Shown: piece by piece, positions 6,185-14,312 of the stretch
How the letters are laid out: each line of letters starts with the position of its first letter
How positions within the stretch are numbered: the first letter of the stretch is position 1
DNA from: DASZHA01 sp049644325
Lineage (GTDB): Bacteria > Chloroflexota > Dormibacteria > DASZGP01
Reading direction: 5' to 3'
DNA length: 24,174 bases
NCBI GenBank assembly: GCA_049644325.1
Contig: JBARRR010000022.1
Location: forward strand, 1 to 24,174
Translations under genes and position numbers: made by a program
Notes under the pieces: generated by a model
The model's database searches: none
What the model was told of the DNA's origin: nothing
What the model saw: the letters and a program-made list of their open reading frames with translations, nothing else

Positions 6185-8306
6185 TACTTCCGCGTAGAGG
6201 AAGGTTGCCGGAGATCCGGGTGAACTGTCCGGGTTCGCTTGCGATAGCGAGCTCGCCCTCCAACGCATCGAGCCGGTCCTCCATGTTGGTCAAGCCGGCA
6301 CCGCGCGCCGCGCGAGTGCTGTCGAAACCGCGTCCATCGTCGAAGACTTCGAAGCGCAGCTGCTGTTCGACTTCAGACAGCCGCACGACTGCAGCGGTGG
6401 CACCCGCGTACTTCTGCACGTTCTGCAGCGCCTCCAGCACGCAGAAGTAGACCGCGGCCTCGACCTCCTGGGGATAGCGACGAACGCCATCCGCCTCCAC
6501 CGTTACCGGCAGCACCGCCTTGCGCGCCTGCGATTCGAGCGCGGCCTTCAGCCCTTGGTCCGCCAGTAGAGGCGGATAGATGCCGCGGGCAAGGTCCCGC
6601 AGCGTTTCCAGTGCTTCGTCGGTGTCCACCTTCAGGCTGCTGATCAGGTCGCCGGCTTTCGCGGGATCCTTGGCCGTCATCAGCTCCGCCAGGCCCAGCT
6701 TGACCTTGATCGCGACCAGGTTCTGCTGGGCCCCGTCATGCAGGTTGCGCTCCAGGCGCCTCCGCTCTTCATCTTGGGCCGCCACCAGGCGCTGCCGGGA
6801 TGCCCGCAGCTCCTCCAGACGACGCTGCAGGTCGGCGGTCAGGCCCACGTTCTTCAGCACCAGGCCCGCCTGGTGGGCGAGGTCGGTGACCAGCTTCTCC
6901 TCGATCGGAGTGAGCGCTTCCCCGCGGCGTTTCATCAGGGTCAACACTCCGAGAACCTCGTCCTGGTGGCGGACTGGGACCGCTCGGCTGGCGTTGGGGA
7001 TATCCGGGAGGACACCGTCGCTGATCGGAATTGGCTCGTATCCGACAACCGTGTCAGGGTGAGTCGCCGCCGGGTCCAGGTGGTCTGCGCCGCGCAGCCA
7101 GACGGTCGCCGCCTCCGCCCCTGTCCCCTCCTGGAGCACCTGCGCCATCCGCCTCAGCACATCTCCCCCGGCGTAGGACTCGGCGACGCGCCCGGAAAAC
7201 TCGGACAGTACCTCGTACGGCGTCGCTCGCTTGCCATAGACAAGGCGGTTGGCCACCTTCTGGACCCGCTCTCGGACCGGCTGGAATCCAACCGCCACGA
7301 TCGCCGTAGCCAGGATCGAAAGGACCAGGTTGGGCCTGCCGCCGCCCCCCACAAGGGTGCCGATGCCCACCACGATTCCGACATAAACGGCCGAAATAAA
7401 GGCGGCGAGAGTCCCGTAAACCAGGGCCCTGCTGATGACGACGTCGATGTCATACAGCCGGTACCTGAGCACCGCGATGCCGATACTCACCGGCAGCGCG
7501 GTGAACCCGATTGTCGCCGCGAGGAAGCCGTACGGCGAGAAGGTAGTGGCGATCGCGATGACCATAGCGACCACCGCCACCGAGGCTGCGGCGATAAACC
7601 ACTTGAGCTGGTGGCGCAGGGCGGAGTCGGCCCTTCGATAACGAATGGCCAGCGACGCCACTGCTGCGACCATCAGAGGCACCGCGACTGCGGACCACAC
7701 CGGCCCAGTAAGCAGAGTCGAGATGTCATGGCTTCCTGGCAGGCCGAGGGGATTCGTGACGTTGCGGTGTCCGTCGCCGATCGCGGCCGGATCAAGGCTT
7801 GAGGCAATCACCGCCATGATCGCTATCACCGCAGCCAACCAGATGAGAGGTCGCCATCGTCGCGAGAGGAGGTGGCCATCGGGGAAGACCAGAGGAAGCA
7901 CAACGAGGAGCGTCGGGAACCCGGCAGCCCAGCCAAGCGGGCCGATCAGCTCAAGGGGTACCACGAGGGTCCCGGGCAGGTCGGGAGCATACAGCCAGTG
8001 GTCTCCGTAGGCGTTGGCCAGCAGCAGGAGATTGAGGACGACCATGCTGCCGCCGAGCAACCACCCAACCGGGTTCTCTGGCCGCCGCGCCGTCAGCAGG
8101 AACGCGATCACACCCCCTGAGAACAGGGGCAAGGACAACAGCAACTGGCCCGCGGTGTCGTCGCTCGGCACTGCGGTGGGCATGGCGACGACGAGGGCGA
8201 CCCACGCGACAAGAAGCCCGGCGCTGAGCGCGGTCATGCTCACCGCCGCCGGCAGGGCCAGTCTAGACCAGCCTCGCCTTGACTTGACTCCCATGGCAGC
8301 ATCCAC
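6138..8306 (-). CDS. membrane sensor histidine kinase (HisKA_3 type, NarL-partner class)
   Basis: The protein has 722 aa. The N-terminal half has about eight to ten hydrophobic segments (roughly 17-41, 54-72, 82-97, 112-141, 152-170, 200-221, 235-278, 295-320, 325-341), resembling the 7TM/MASE-like input regions of such kinases. A GAF-like domain follows (about 365-488). The HisKA_3 dimerisation domain contains EERRRLERNLHDGAQQN with phospho-acceptor His523. The HATPase domain has Asn629 (EALQNVQKYA), DDGRGFD (656-662) and GAGLTNMEDR (669-678). A Phe (PGQFTRI) replaces the Gly usual in PGxGT. The last 16 residues and the TAG stop are the antisense of the tRNA-Gly copy, so the natural C-terminus has been replaced. 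No response regulator is adjacent. The signal is unknown. Confidence 0.85.
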   Translation of the reverse strand: MDAAMGVKSRRGWSRLALPAAVSMTALSAGLLVAWVALVVAMPTAVPSDDTAGQLLLSLPLFSGGVIAFLLTARRPENPVGWLLGGSMVVLNLLLLANAYGDHWLYAPDLPGTLVVPLELIGPLGWAAGFPTLLVVLPLVFPDGHLLSRRWRPLIWLAAVIAIMAVIASSLDPAAIGDGHRNVTNPLGLPGSHDISTLLTGPVWSAVAVPLMVAAVASLAIRYRRADSALRHQLKWFIAAASVAVVAMVIAIATTFSPYGFLAATIGFTALPVSIGIAVLRYRLYDIDVVISRALVYGTLAAFISAVYVGIVVGIGTLVGGGGRPNLVLSILATAIVAVGFQPVRERVQKVANRLVYGKRATPYEVLSEFSGRVAESYAGGDVLRRMAQVLQEGTGAEAATVWLRGADHLDPAATHPDTVVGYEPIPISDGVLPDIPNASRAVPVRHQDEVLGVLTLMKRRGEALTPIEEKLVTDLAHQAGLVLKNVGLTADLQRRLEELRASRQRLVAAQDEERRRLERNLHDGAQQNLVAIKVKLGLAELMTAKDPAKAGDLISSLKVDTDEALETLRDLARGIYPPLLADQGLKAALESQARKAVLPVTVEADGVRRYPQEVEAAVYFCVLEALQNVQKYAGATAAVVRLSEVEQQLRFEVFDDGRGFDSTRAARGAGLTNMEDRLDALEGELAIASEPGQFTRISGNLPLRGSKRETGFEPATPTLAR

Positions 8307-8442
8307 TTGGGGACCTCGCGATGTCAGGCTCCTACGCGCTCATTCTGGGTCCCGCCCACGCCTAGCAGGAAGGGTGCCGCCACCTGCTCTCGGTCGTGCC
8401 AGCACCCCATTGGCGATCTCGCTGTGGCCATGGCACTTCCGC

Positions 8443-8577
8443 TCAAAAGGGATCGCCGGGGATTCCCGGGGATTCTGGAGTGGTCTACGGGGATTCTGGA
8501 CTGATCAACGGGGAAATTCGACCAAAGTAGTCCCCCCATGGCCTAGTTTGAGGCCATTTTGAACTCAAACCAGGGGG
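8443..8577 (+). repeat. right (P-like) attachment arm, copy 2, with 21-bp iterons
   Basis: This copy is collinear with 6003-6136, with a one-base difference in length. The three 21-bp units are 8467-8487, 8488-8508 and 8509-8529, preceded by a partial unit at 8457. The hairpin arms are GTAGTCCCCC (8527-8536) with GGGGGACTAC (8573-8582), and an inner pair GTTTGAG (8546-8552) with CTCAAAC (8564-8570). The arm is noncoding and lies in the kinase leader on the other strand. Confidence 0.65.
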
Positions 8578-8625
8578 ACTACCTTGCCAAGGTAGGGGTC
8601 GCGGGTTCAAATCCCGTCTCCCGCT
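8578..8625 (+). repeat. direct copy of tRNA-Gly 3' part (att site)
   Basis: This is an exact 48-bp match to tRNA-Gly 3949-3996, with no 5' half. It is the only copy flanked on both sides by the element arms (iteron arm before, left arm after). This is the arrangement expected for the junction between two tandemly integrated elements, and it is equivalent in structure to an attP. Confidence 0.93.
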
Positions 8626-8710
8626 ATTTTGAATACGAAATAGGCGTTCTGAGTGTCAGTTTTTGGCCCCTGAGAAAGCCTGTTTTCGTCGACTACCCTG
8701 CCCTATTTTC
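8626..8710 (+). repeat. left (P'-like) attachment arm, copy 2
   Basis: This arm is homologous to 3997-4087. Shared landmarks are TTTTGAATAC (8627-8636), GTCAGTT, and GTCGACTAC (8688-8696) followed by CCTGCCCTATTTTC. The distance from the tRNA 3' end to GTCGACTAC is 62 nt here and 64 nt in copy 1. The sequence has diverged more than the iteron arms have. Confidence 0.55.
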
Positions 8711-8716
8711 ACCATA

Positions 8717-8743
8717 CCCTAAGGCCGATATTCGGCCTGAGGG
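8717..8743. repeat. strong inverted repeat at the left end of island 3
   Basis: CCCTAAGGCCGA (8717-8728) pairs with TCGGCCTGAGGG (8732-8743) around a 3-nt loop, with one mismatch. An outer pair CACCAT (8710-8715) and ATGGTG (8751-8756) extends it. No T-tract follows, so it is unlikely to be a plain intrinsic terminator. Its position just beyond the left attachment arm suggests a structural or regulatory role in the element. Confidence 0.5.
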
Positions 8744-8756
8744 TGGTGGAATGGTG

Positions 8757-9066
8757 GGCCTTACGGTACGGCTGTCCAGGTGACCGTCGAAATGAGGTGG
8801 CCGAGGTGTCCGTCTACTACTGCGGACCTGTCAGGTTAGGCGTAAATCCGGCGCTGGACTGGTTGGCTGTCGCCGCACCGTCCGGGCCAAGCCACGGAGT
8901 CGGCAACCTGAGTGTTTGAGAGATTCACAAAGGTAGCGGAAGTCATCCGGAGGCCGTACTGGCCGGCCCTGGTTTTCCACCAGCTCTCTCGGCACTGGAC
9001 CCGTGCCTGAGGGCTTCGTCGTCCCGATCTGAAGCTGTACCCGTGCTGCACGGGGGAAAGCGCGGC
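8757..9066. other. about 310 bp with no supported gene
   Basis: Overlapping minus-strand frames exist (for example 8831-9079), but they show no recognisable family, no clear ribosome binding site, and cross the end of the neighbouring regulator. No hairpin with a T-tract was seen. It may hold decayed element sequence. Confidence 0.4.
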
Positions 9067-11115
9067 TTATTGAGCCCACAGGTACGCGGCGTGCCAGGAC
9101 GCGATCTGCGCCCTCGAGTCGAAACCGAGGCGGTTCATGATCTGCCGCACGTGGTATTCGGCAGTGCGCTCTGAAATGAACATGCGCCGGGCGATGTCGC
9201 GGTTGGTGAGCCCATCGGCGACCAGTCCGGCGACCGTCAGCTGGCGACTGGTGAGGGCCCGGGAGGTCCGGCGGCTGATCGAGGAGAGCTCGCGTCGAGC
9301 GAGCTCGGAATCCCGCAAGGCGCCCATACGCAAGAATTCCTGCAGCGCCACCTCGAGCTCGACGCCTGCACCCTCAGTGTCGTTTTCGATCCGTCGGGCC
9401 CTCGACAGCAGCACCCTCGTCTTGGCCGCCTCATAAGGCGCATCGAGTTGCATCCAAACTTCTAGCGCGTGTTGCAGCGACGTGCTGGCCTGCTGGGATC
9501 CTCCCTGAGCCAGCAGGAGCGCTCCCCTCCCGCCTGCGGCGGCCGCCGCAAACACTGGGCGATCGAACGATGCTGCCAGGGCGTCAAGGTCTTTGCTAGC
9601 GTCCGCGGCGGCGGCGAGATCCCCGGCCGCGATAGCGATCTCAATCAGCGCTGGCAGGAGTTCGCCGCGAGCCATAAGGTTTTCCGATTCCCGCCTCAAA
9701 GCGCGGGCAACACTGGCCAGCGCTGCACGTCGGTTGCCCCGAGCGAGCAGCAGGAGTGCTTGGCCCGGCTCGGTACGATGGCCCAGCTCACGCGCCCGCC
9801 GGAACGCGTCGGCTGCCCCGTCCAGGTCTCCACGGCGCAGGCGCACCAAGCCCACCTCGTTGAAAGCACTGCCAGACCGGCGCAGCGCAAAGCGAGCAAG
9901 TTGCGCGGCGGCGGCCAGCGCTTCATCTTCCGCTAATCCCAGGGCTCCTCTCATGCGGAAGATCTCGGCCCGGTAAATGCGGCATATCCCAGGGAACGCG
10001 GGGATTGAGTTGTCATCGCACCACCGGATGGTTGCATCGGTCAGCTGGGCAGCCCGTTCGAAGTCGCCCAGATCGCGGCAAGCGGAGATAGTCCAGCAGT
10101 AAACCAGGCCGGTCTGCTCGGGACCGAGCTCGCCCCCGACGGCAGCCGCGCAGGCTTCGTCGATTAGTTCCAAACCGCCCGCGGCATCACCCAACCGGAC
10201 CAGCGCCTGGCCGCGCAGGTGGAGAGCCATGAGGGCCATCTCGGGAGCGTCCCAGCGGACGGCAATTGCCTCGGCTCGCTCCGCGTGCTCGATCGCAACG
10301 CGGGGATTGCCCAGCTGCAGCGCGACGTAGGCGAGGCGAGTTGCGAGCATTCCCCTCTCTGGGCAGTCCGCTTCGTTAGCAAGGTGCCGCTCTGCTCGCC
10401 GCAGCCAGCCAGAGGCCAGAGCGGGCTTCGCCATATCCCAATAGTGGCGCGAAAGCTGAACTGCGACGTACGCGGCCTGAGGCTGATCTCGCCCGCCTAC
10501 GAGGGCAGCATGGGCTCGCTCCCAGGCGCGCCGGCACTCGTCCGTCTGTCCACACCAATCGGCAGCTTCCGCGAGGTCCATGATCCCGCCAATGTCAAGC
10601 ACACCGGCAGCGTCGGCAGCAACGAACAGCTCATACGCCTCCTGCCAGGCGTGCTTCGCTAGTGCCTTGCGGCCCCGAGCCGGTAGGTCGCGGGCAGACG
10701 TCGGCGGAGTGCGGTCATCGCGCCAGACCCGACTTATGGTGGCCGGGCTGACACCAAGGTGCCCTGCCAGACGCCTGCAGGTCCAGCGTTCGCCGTCCGG
10801 CGGTGGGCTCGCCATCGTCGCGGAGATTAGGCGGCGCAGCGTGGTTTCGTCGATCCGAGGTTTTCGTCCCCGCCCCGGGCGGATCGCGAGTACACCTTTC
10901 GGGCCTTCCTCGGCAAACCTCGTGCGCCAGTGCAGCACCGTGCCCCGGCTGGTAGAGAGGGCGGACGAAATCTCTTTGTTGGACATTCCATCCGCGGCCA
11001 GAAGCAGGATGCGCGCGCGCCTGCCGATGGATGCGGTCCGAGGCGTCGCCGCGATCTGTTCCAGGGCACGGCGCTCCTCTCCCGTCAAGCGCAGCGTGGC
11101 TTCCGGCACGGCCAT
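9067..11115 (-). CDS. chimeric regulator: IS630-like transposase HTH + TPR + LuxR-type HTH
   Basis: The protein has 682 aa. Residues 1 to about 140 read like the N-terminal DNA-binding half of IS630-family transposases: MAVPEATLRLTGEERRALEQ, then RRARILLLAADGMSNKEISS (first HTH), a basic GRGRKPRID linker, and a second helical unit ending GVSPATISRVWRDD. The DDE catalytic domain is absent. From about 145 to 605 there are TPR-like helical repeats of the kind found in MalT/LuxR-type regulators, without an ATPase. Residues about 618-682 are a LuxR C-terminal HTH (LTSRQLTVAGLVADGLTNRD, then SERTAEYHVRQIMNRLG). It would bind DNA at both ends. The gene is divergent from the hotdog/exporter genes and probably controls them; the frame is continuous across both joins. 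Confidence 0.8.
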   Translation of the reverse strand: MAVPEATLRLTGEERRALEQIAATPRTASIGRRARILLLAADGMSNKEISSALSTSRGTVLHWRTRFAEEGPKGVLAIRPGRGRKPRIDETTLRRLISATMASPPPDGERWTCRRLAGHLGVSPATISRVWRDDRTPPTSARDLPARGRKALAKHAWQEAYELFVAADAAGVLDIGGIMDLAEAADWCGQTDECRRAWERAHAALVGGRDQPQAAYVAVQLSRHYWDMAKPALASGWLRRAERHLANEADCPERGMLATRLAYVALQLGNPRVAIEHAERAEAIAVRWDAPEMALMALHLRGQALVRLGDAAGGLELIDEACAAAVGGELGPEQTGLVYCWTISACRDLGDFERAAQLTDATIRWCDDNSIPAFPGICRIYRAEIFRMRGALGLAEDEALAAAAQLARFALRRSGSAFNEVGLVRLRRGDLDGAADAFRRARELGHRTEPGQALLLLARGNRRAALASVARALRRESENLMARGELLPALIEIAIAAGDLAAAADASKDLDALAASFDRPVFAAAAAGGRGALLLAQGGSQQASTSLQHALEVWMQLDAPYEAAKTRVLLSRARRIENDTEGAGVELEVALQEFLRMGALRDSELARRELSSISRRTSRALTSRQLTVAGLVADGLTNRDIARRMFISERTAEYHVRQIMNRLGFDSRAQIASWHAAYLWAQ

Positions 11116-11242
11116 TTTGTGAAGGTACCAATCGCGTCGTCGGGCGTCAAGTTATTTCAGAAACAGGCAAAGCCTAAGAGGGGTGTCGAAAACCCGTGGT
11201 CTCCGCGGGGGCAGCAGGTTGGCTGATACCTAGCCTGAGGGC
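11116..11242. promoter_or_regulatory. divergent promoter region between the chimeric regulator and the exporter operon
   Basis: This 127-bp gap separates two divergent starts (11115 minus, 11243 plus), so it must contain both promoters. CAGG...CCTG half-sites flank the stretch just before 11243, but no convincing operator or -35/-10 pair can be assigned by eye. The forward ATG has AGGG only 1 nt upstream, which is too close for a normal Shine-Dalgarno sequence. Confidence 0.4.
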
Positions 11243-12016
11243 ATGACGTTTCTTTTCGAGAAACCCCGTTCCGCGGGCTCTGCGCCGTGGCACTCGGATC
11301 ACAAAGGGCTCCTCATCCCTCGTCGTTTCTGCGGACCACCCGGTTTCGGTCAGGGTGGGTATGTCGCGGGTAGGGTCGCAGCGCTTCAGGGAGGGAGCGC
11401 TGAGGTGACTTTCCGGCGCCCGGTCCCGCTCGGCGTGTGGCTGCTCGCGAGCCAGACGGACGGGGGCCTGGTGGTAAGGCACAGGGAGGAGATCGTCGCC
11501 GAAGCTCGCTCTGTCACCTTAGAGATCGAGTCTCCGCCCAGTGTGGATTGGGCCGAGCTGGAGGAGGCCGAGCAACATCCATACCTCGGGGCCGAGGGGT
11601 TTGAGACCTGCTTTGTGTGCGGCCCGGCTCGCTCGGTCACTGAGAGCCTTGGGGTCTTTCCGCGTCTCATCGGGACCCGCGCCGTGGCGGCTCGTCTACG
11701 CCCACCGGCGTGGGCCACAGGCGCTGGTGGACGGCTGCGCGCTGAGTTCGTCTCGGCGGTGCTCGACTGCCCTACCGGTTTCGCTCTTGACCTCTGTGGC
11801 TGGCAGGGCACGGCGGTGACGGGCAGGCTCGCGGTGAACCTCCATGAGCGACCACAGTCGGACGCCGATTACATGGTTTTGGGTTGGCTGAGACGGGTCG
11901 AAGGTCGGAAAGCCTGGTCGAGTTCGGCTCTGCTCAGCAGGGAGGGCGAACTGCTGGCGCGCGCAACCGCCGTCTGGATCGGGTTGCCGGGAAATCCCAA
12001 GGCGTCGCCGGCGTGA
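11243..12016 (+). CDS. hotdog-fold thioesterase-like protein
   Basis: The protein has 257 aa and is predicted cytoplasmic. The N-terminal part FCGPPGFGQGGYVAGRVAA, followed by AEVTFRRPVPLG, resembles the first half of acyl-CoA thioesterase-like hotdog proteins (the sheet-and-helix pattern with a GGY/VAG motif). The middle has a Cys pair (CFVCGPAR). The second half (about 150-250) could be a second hotdog unit, with LDCPTGFAL, TGRLAVNLHE and ELLARATAVWIG strands. The substrate is unknown. The stop overlaps the exporter start (GTGA), so the two are translationally coupled; a role in acyl chain handling linked to export is an inference. Family assignment is by general resemblance. Confidence 0.55.
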   Translation: MTFLFEKPRSAGSAPWHSDHKGLLIPRRFCGPPGFGQGGYVAGRVAALQGGSAEVTFRRPVPLGVWLLASQTDGGLVVRHREEIVAEARSVTLEIESPPSVDWAELEEAEQHPYLGAEGFETCFVCGPARSVTESLGVFPRLIGTRAVAARLRPPAWATGAGGRLRAEFVSAVLDCPTGFALDLCGWQGTAVTGRLAVNLHERPQSDADYMVLGWLRRVEGRKAWSSSALLSREGELLARATAVWIGLPGNPKASPA

Positions 12017-13464
12017 TAAGCGCGCCTCGGCCTTCGCGCCTCTCCCTTGCCGCGATCTGCGTAGCCGCGTTCGTGGCAATGCTAGACACCACGGTGGTGG
12101 GGCTAATCCTGCCGCGCATCGGTGTAGATCTGCACGCTGACGTCGCCGGGCTCGCGTGGGTTCCCAATGCCTACATCCTTACGTACGCACTTCTGATCGC
12201 CACCGCGGGCGTGTTGGGAGATCGGCTAGGCCGGCGGCGCCAGTTTGTCTCCGGACTCCTAATGTTCGCGATTGGCTCCGCCGGCTGCGCAACCGCCCCG
12301 GGCTTGCTGTGGTTGATCGCCGCTCGCGTCATCCAGGGAGCAGGCGCCGCCGCAATGCTCACCATGGCGCTTGCGTTGATCTCGACCACCTTCACGGAGC
12401 GGCGCCAATGGGCCGTCGCGATATACGTCATGGTGGGCTCCGGTGCGGCGGCCCTGGGGCCATTGGTCGGCGGACTTCTGGCTCAGTTAGGTGGCTGGCG
12501 TTTTGTCTTCCTGGTGCAGGTCCCGATCGCCTTGGCAGGTGTTCTCCTCTGCCTCGCCACGTTGTCAGAGTCACGTGGCATCGCCAGGCGAGCCGATTGG
12601 GTCGGTCTGGCCCTGGCGTCCCTCGCCTTGCTGGCGCTGAACGCCGTCCTCCTTCAGGGTGCGCGCTGGGGATGGTCGAGCAACATCACGCTCGGCGCAG
12701 CCGCCACGGGGTTTGGTGCTCTCGTGGCCTTCGTCCGATGGGAGGCGCGGGTGGACCACCCGATGCTCAGCATCGCCATTTTCGGGGAACCGCGACTGCT
12801 CGCCTACACCATCGCCGGAGCTTGTGCCTGGTTCGCTGTACTTGCGGACGTCATCTATCCCTCGATCTACCTGCAGTCGGACGCCGGCCTGGCCGTCGGG
12901 GTGGCAGGCCTCCTGGTGGCAGCCGCGGCAGCGACAAGCGTCCTTGTAGCTCCCGCCGTTGACCCGGTCGTGCGGCGCTTCGGACCTGAACGCGTACTGG
13001 TCGCTTCGATGTTTGCCCTGCTTGTCGCGGTGTCGCCATGGGCATTCACGCGGGCGGACTGGCCATTGTGGCTCACCGTCGGCCTCCTCGGCCTCGCCGC
13101 CATACCCTTGACCTTCGTGTTGGCGGTAAGCGCGGCCGGGGCGCTGGCGAGCTTCCCGGTCGCGGCCGCGGGGCTGGGTGCGGCGAGCTTCAACTCTGTC
13201 AGGCAGGTTGGCTCGGCCCTGGGTGTGTCCGTCCCGGCGGTGGCTCTGACCACCGTCCTCTCTGGCCGTCAACTCACGCTCGGCGTTCGTGGTTTGGATG
13301 GCGCCTTGGACGCTGCCTTTGCGGTCCGAGCGCTCGTCATCGCGATGGCTGCGGTTGCAAGCACCATCTTGCTGCTCCAAGCCGATCGGCAACGGCGCCT
13401 GACCAGCGTGCGCGCTCGGCCGGCTGCGATGACGCATCAGCAATCGACCCGTGGGTCGAAATAA
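12013..13464 (+). CDS. MFS drug exporter, DHA2 (14-TMS, EmrB/QacA) family
   Basis: This is a proton-driven multidrug-type exporter of the inner membrane. The open frame begins further upstream, but the GTG at 12013 is chosen because it overlaps the preceding stop in GTGA and gives 483 aa beginning at the usual place just before TM1. Motif D1 is seen as LDTTVVGLILP, motif A as GVLGDRLGRRR, and motif C as GPLVGGLLAQLGGWRFVFLV in the fifth helix. Hydrophobic segments continue to about residue 460, consistent with 14 helices. It is co-transcribed with the hotdog-like gene. The substrate cannot be told from sequence. Confidence 0.87.
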   Translation: MISAPRPSRLSLAAICVAAFVAMLDTTVVGLILPRIGVDLHADVAGLAWVPNAYILTYALLIATAGVLGDRLGRRRQFVSGLLMFAIGSAGCATAPGLLWLIAARVIQGAGAAAMLTMALALISTTFTERRQWAVAIYVMVGSGAAALGPLVGGLLAQLGGWRFVFLVQVPIALAGVLLCLATLSESRGIARRADWVGLALASLALLALNAVLLQGARWGWSSNITLGAAATGFGALVAFVRWEARVDHPMLSIAIFGEPRLLAYTIAGACAWFAVLADVIYPSIYLQSDAGLAVGVAGLLVAAAAATSVLVAPAVDPVVRRFGPERVLVASMFALLVAVSPWAFTRADWPLWLTVGLLGLAAIPLTFVLAVSAAGALASFPVAAAGLGAASFNSVRQVGSALGVSVPAVALTTVLSGRQLTLGVRGLDGALDAAFAVRALVIAMAAVASTILLLQADRQRRLTSVRARPAAMTHQQSTRGSK

Positions 13465-13686
13465 CCGGACCGAAGACCGGTGGTTCCCCGGGGGTAATCA
13501 CGGCGGCCGGCACTTACGTTGATGGACACGTCGACGCCGACTTGAACTGTCAATGCTCGAGGAAAAAAGATGAAAGGACGACTGCGAGATCAGACGTTTC
13601 TTGTTCGATTCGCAATTTGGGAGACCGGTCGCGGTCGACAGCCGCGGCTCATGAAGAGGCCCGCGTTTCGCGGGACAGGAGGTGGC

Positions 13687-14283
13687 GTGGCACACGAACT
13701 GGAAGAGAAACGAGGTCGGGCATCCCGGTTCTATCGCTGGAATCGAGGAGGCGGGGGCAAGCTGTCGCGACGGACGATGACGATGAGCAGCCTTGTTGTG
13801 GGCCTGATGGTTGTCGGGATGTCCTCGGCGGGGGCCTCGTCCGGTCTTACCCAGGTCGACCCGGCAACGGTTCCCCAGGGCGAGCTTGCGCTCGAGTCGA
13901 AGGTTCACACGCCGTTCTCAATCGAGATTGCCGGCAAGGAGCACGACTTCCCCAAGGGCGCCGAGGTGACCGTGGAACATGATCAGTTCCCGGTCGGCAC
14001 AACGTCTGGTTGGCATGCGCACAGCGGCCCCGTGTTCGTCACGGTGGTTTCCGGGACCCTGACCCTCTACGAGGCGAAGGACGAGAAATGCAGGGGCAAG
14101 CAGTACGCTGCTGGTACCGGCTTCCTTGAGCCGGGATACGGCAACATCCACGACGCTCGCAACGAAGGCAACGTACCGGTCGATATCTACGCGACGTATG
14201 TGTTGCCCCAGGGAAGCGGTGACAACGGGATCTTCATCCCCAAGCCGGACTTCTCGAACAAGGCGTGCCCGTTTCCCAACTAA
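13687..14283 (+). CDS. secreted or membrane-anchored cupin-domain protein
   Basis: The open frame begins at 13570, but AGGAGG at 13677-13682 points to the GTG at 13687 (198 aa). Residues about 31-50 (MTMSSLVVGLMVVGMSSAGA) form a signal peptide or signal anchor after a basic segment. The cupin barrel follows. It holds motif 1, GWHAHSGPVFVTVVSGTLTL, with two metal-ligand-type His residues, and motif 2 around GFLEPGYGNIHDARNEG, with a third His. Such single-cupin exported proteins have no fixed activity. A start at Met13777 would leave only the signal peptide at the N-terminus. A terminator follows the stop. Confidence 0.7.
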   Translation: MAHELEEKRGRASRFYRWNRGGGGKLSRRTMTMSSLVVGLMVVGMSSAGASSGLTQVDPATVPQGELALESKVHTPFSIEIAGKEHDFPKGAEVTVEHDQFPVGTTSGWHAHSGPVFVTVVSGTLTLYEAKDEKCRGKQYAAGTGFLEPGYGNIHDARNEGNVPVDIYATYVLPQGSGDNGIFIPKPDFSNKACPFPN

Positions 14284-14312
14284 AGTAGGCGAGAAGTCTT
14301 TAGGAGTCGAAG

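Larger units (their letters stand above)
6185..8625. mobile_element. putative integrative island 2
   Basis: The segment lies between the tRNA-Gly copies at 6137 and 8578. Its right end carries the iteron arm. Its left end lacks the left arm found in islands 1 and 3, and kinase coding sequence begins directly at the repeat. Its only gene is the sensor kinase. The missing left arm could mean deletion of that end after insertion. No recombinase is present. Confidence 0.5.

Noticed and set aside
5768..6268. 166-codon minus-strand ORF across the island 1/2 junction
   Set aside because: It runs through the att copy and iteron arm in another frame (GRRDLNPRPLPW), overlaps the toxin gene, and matches no family.
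6738..7802. 354-codon ORF opposite the sensor kinase
   Set aside because: It is a shadow; the kinase on the minus strand has all catalytic motifs.
8831..9079. 82-codon minus-strand ORF before the chimeric regulator
   Set aside because: It overlaps the end of the regulator gene in another frame and has no recognisable domain or ribosome binding site.
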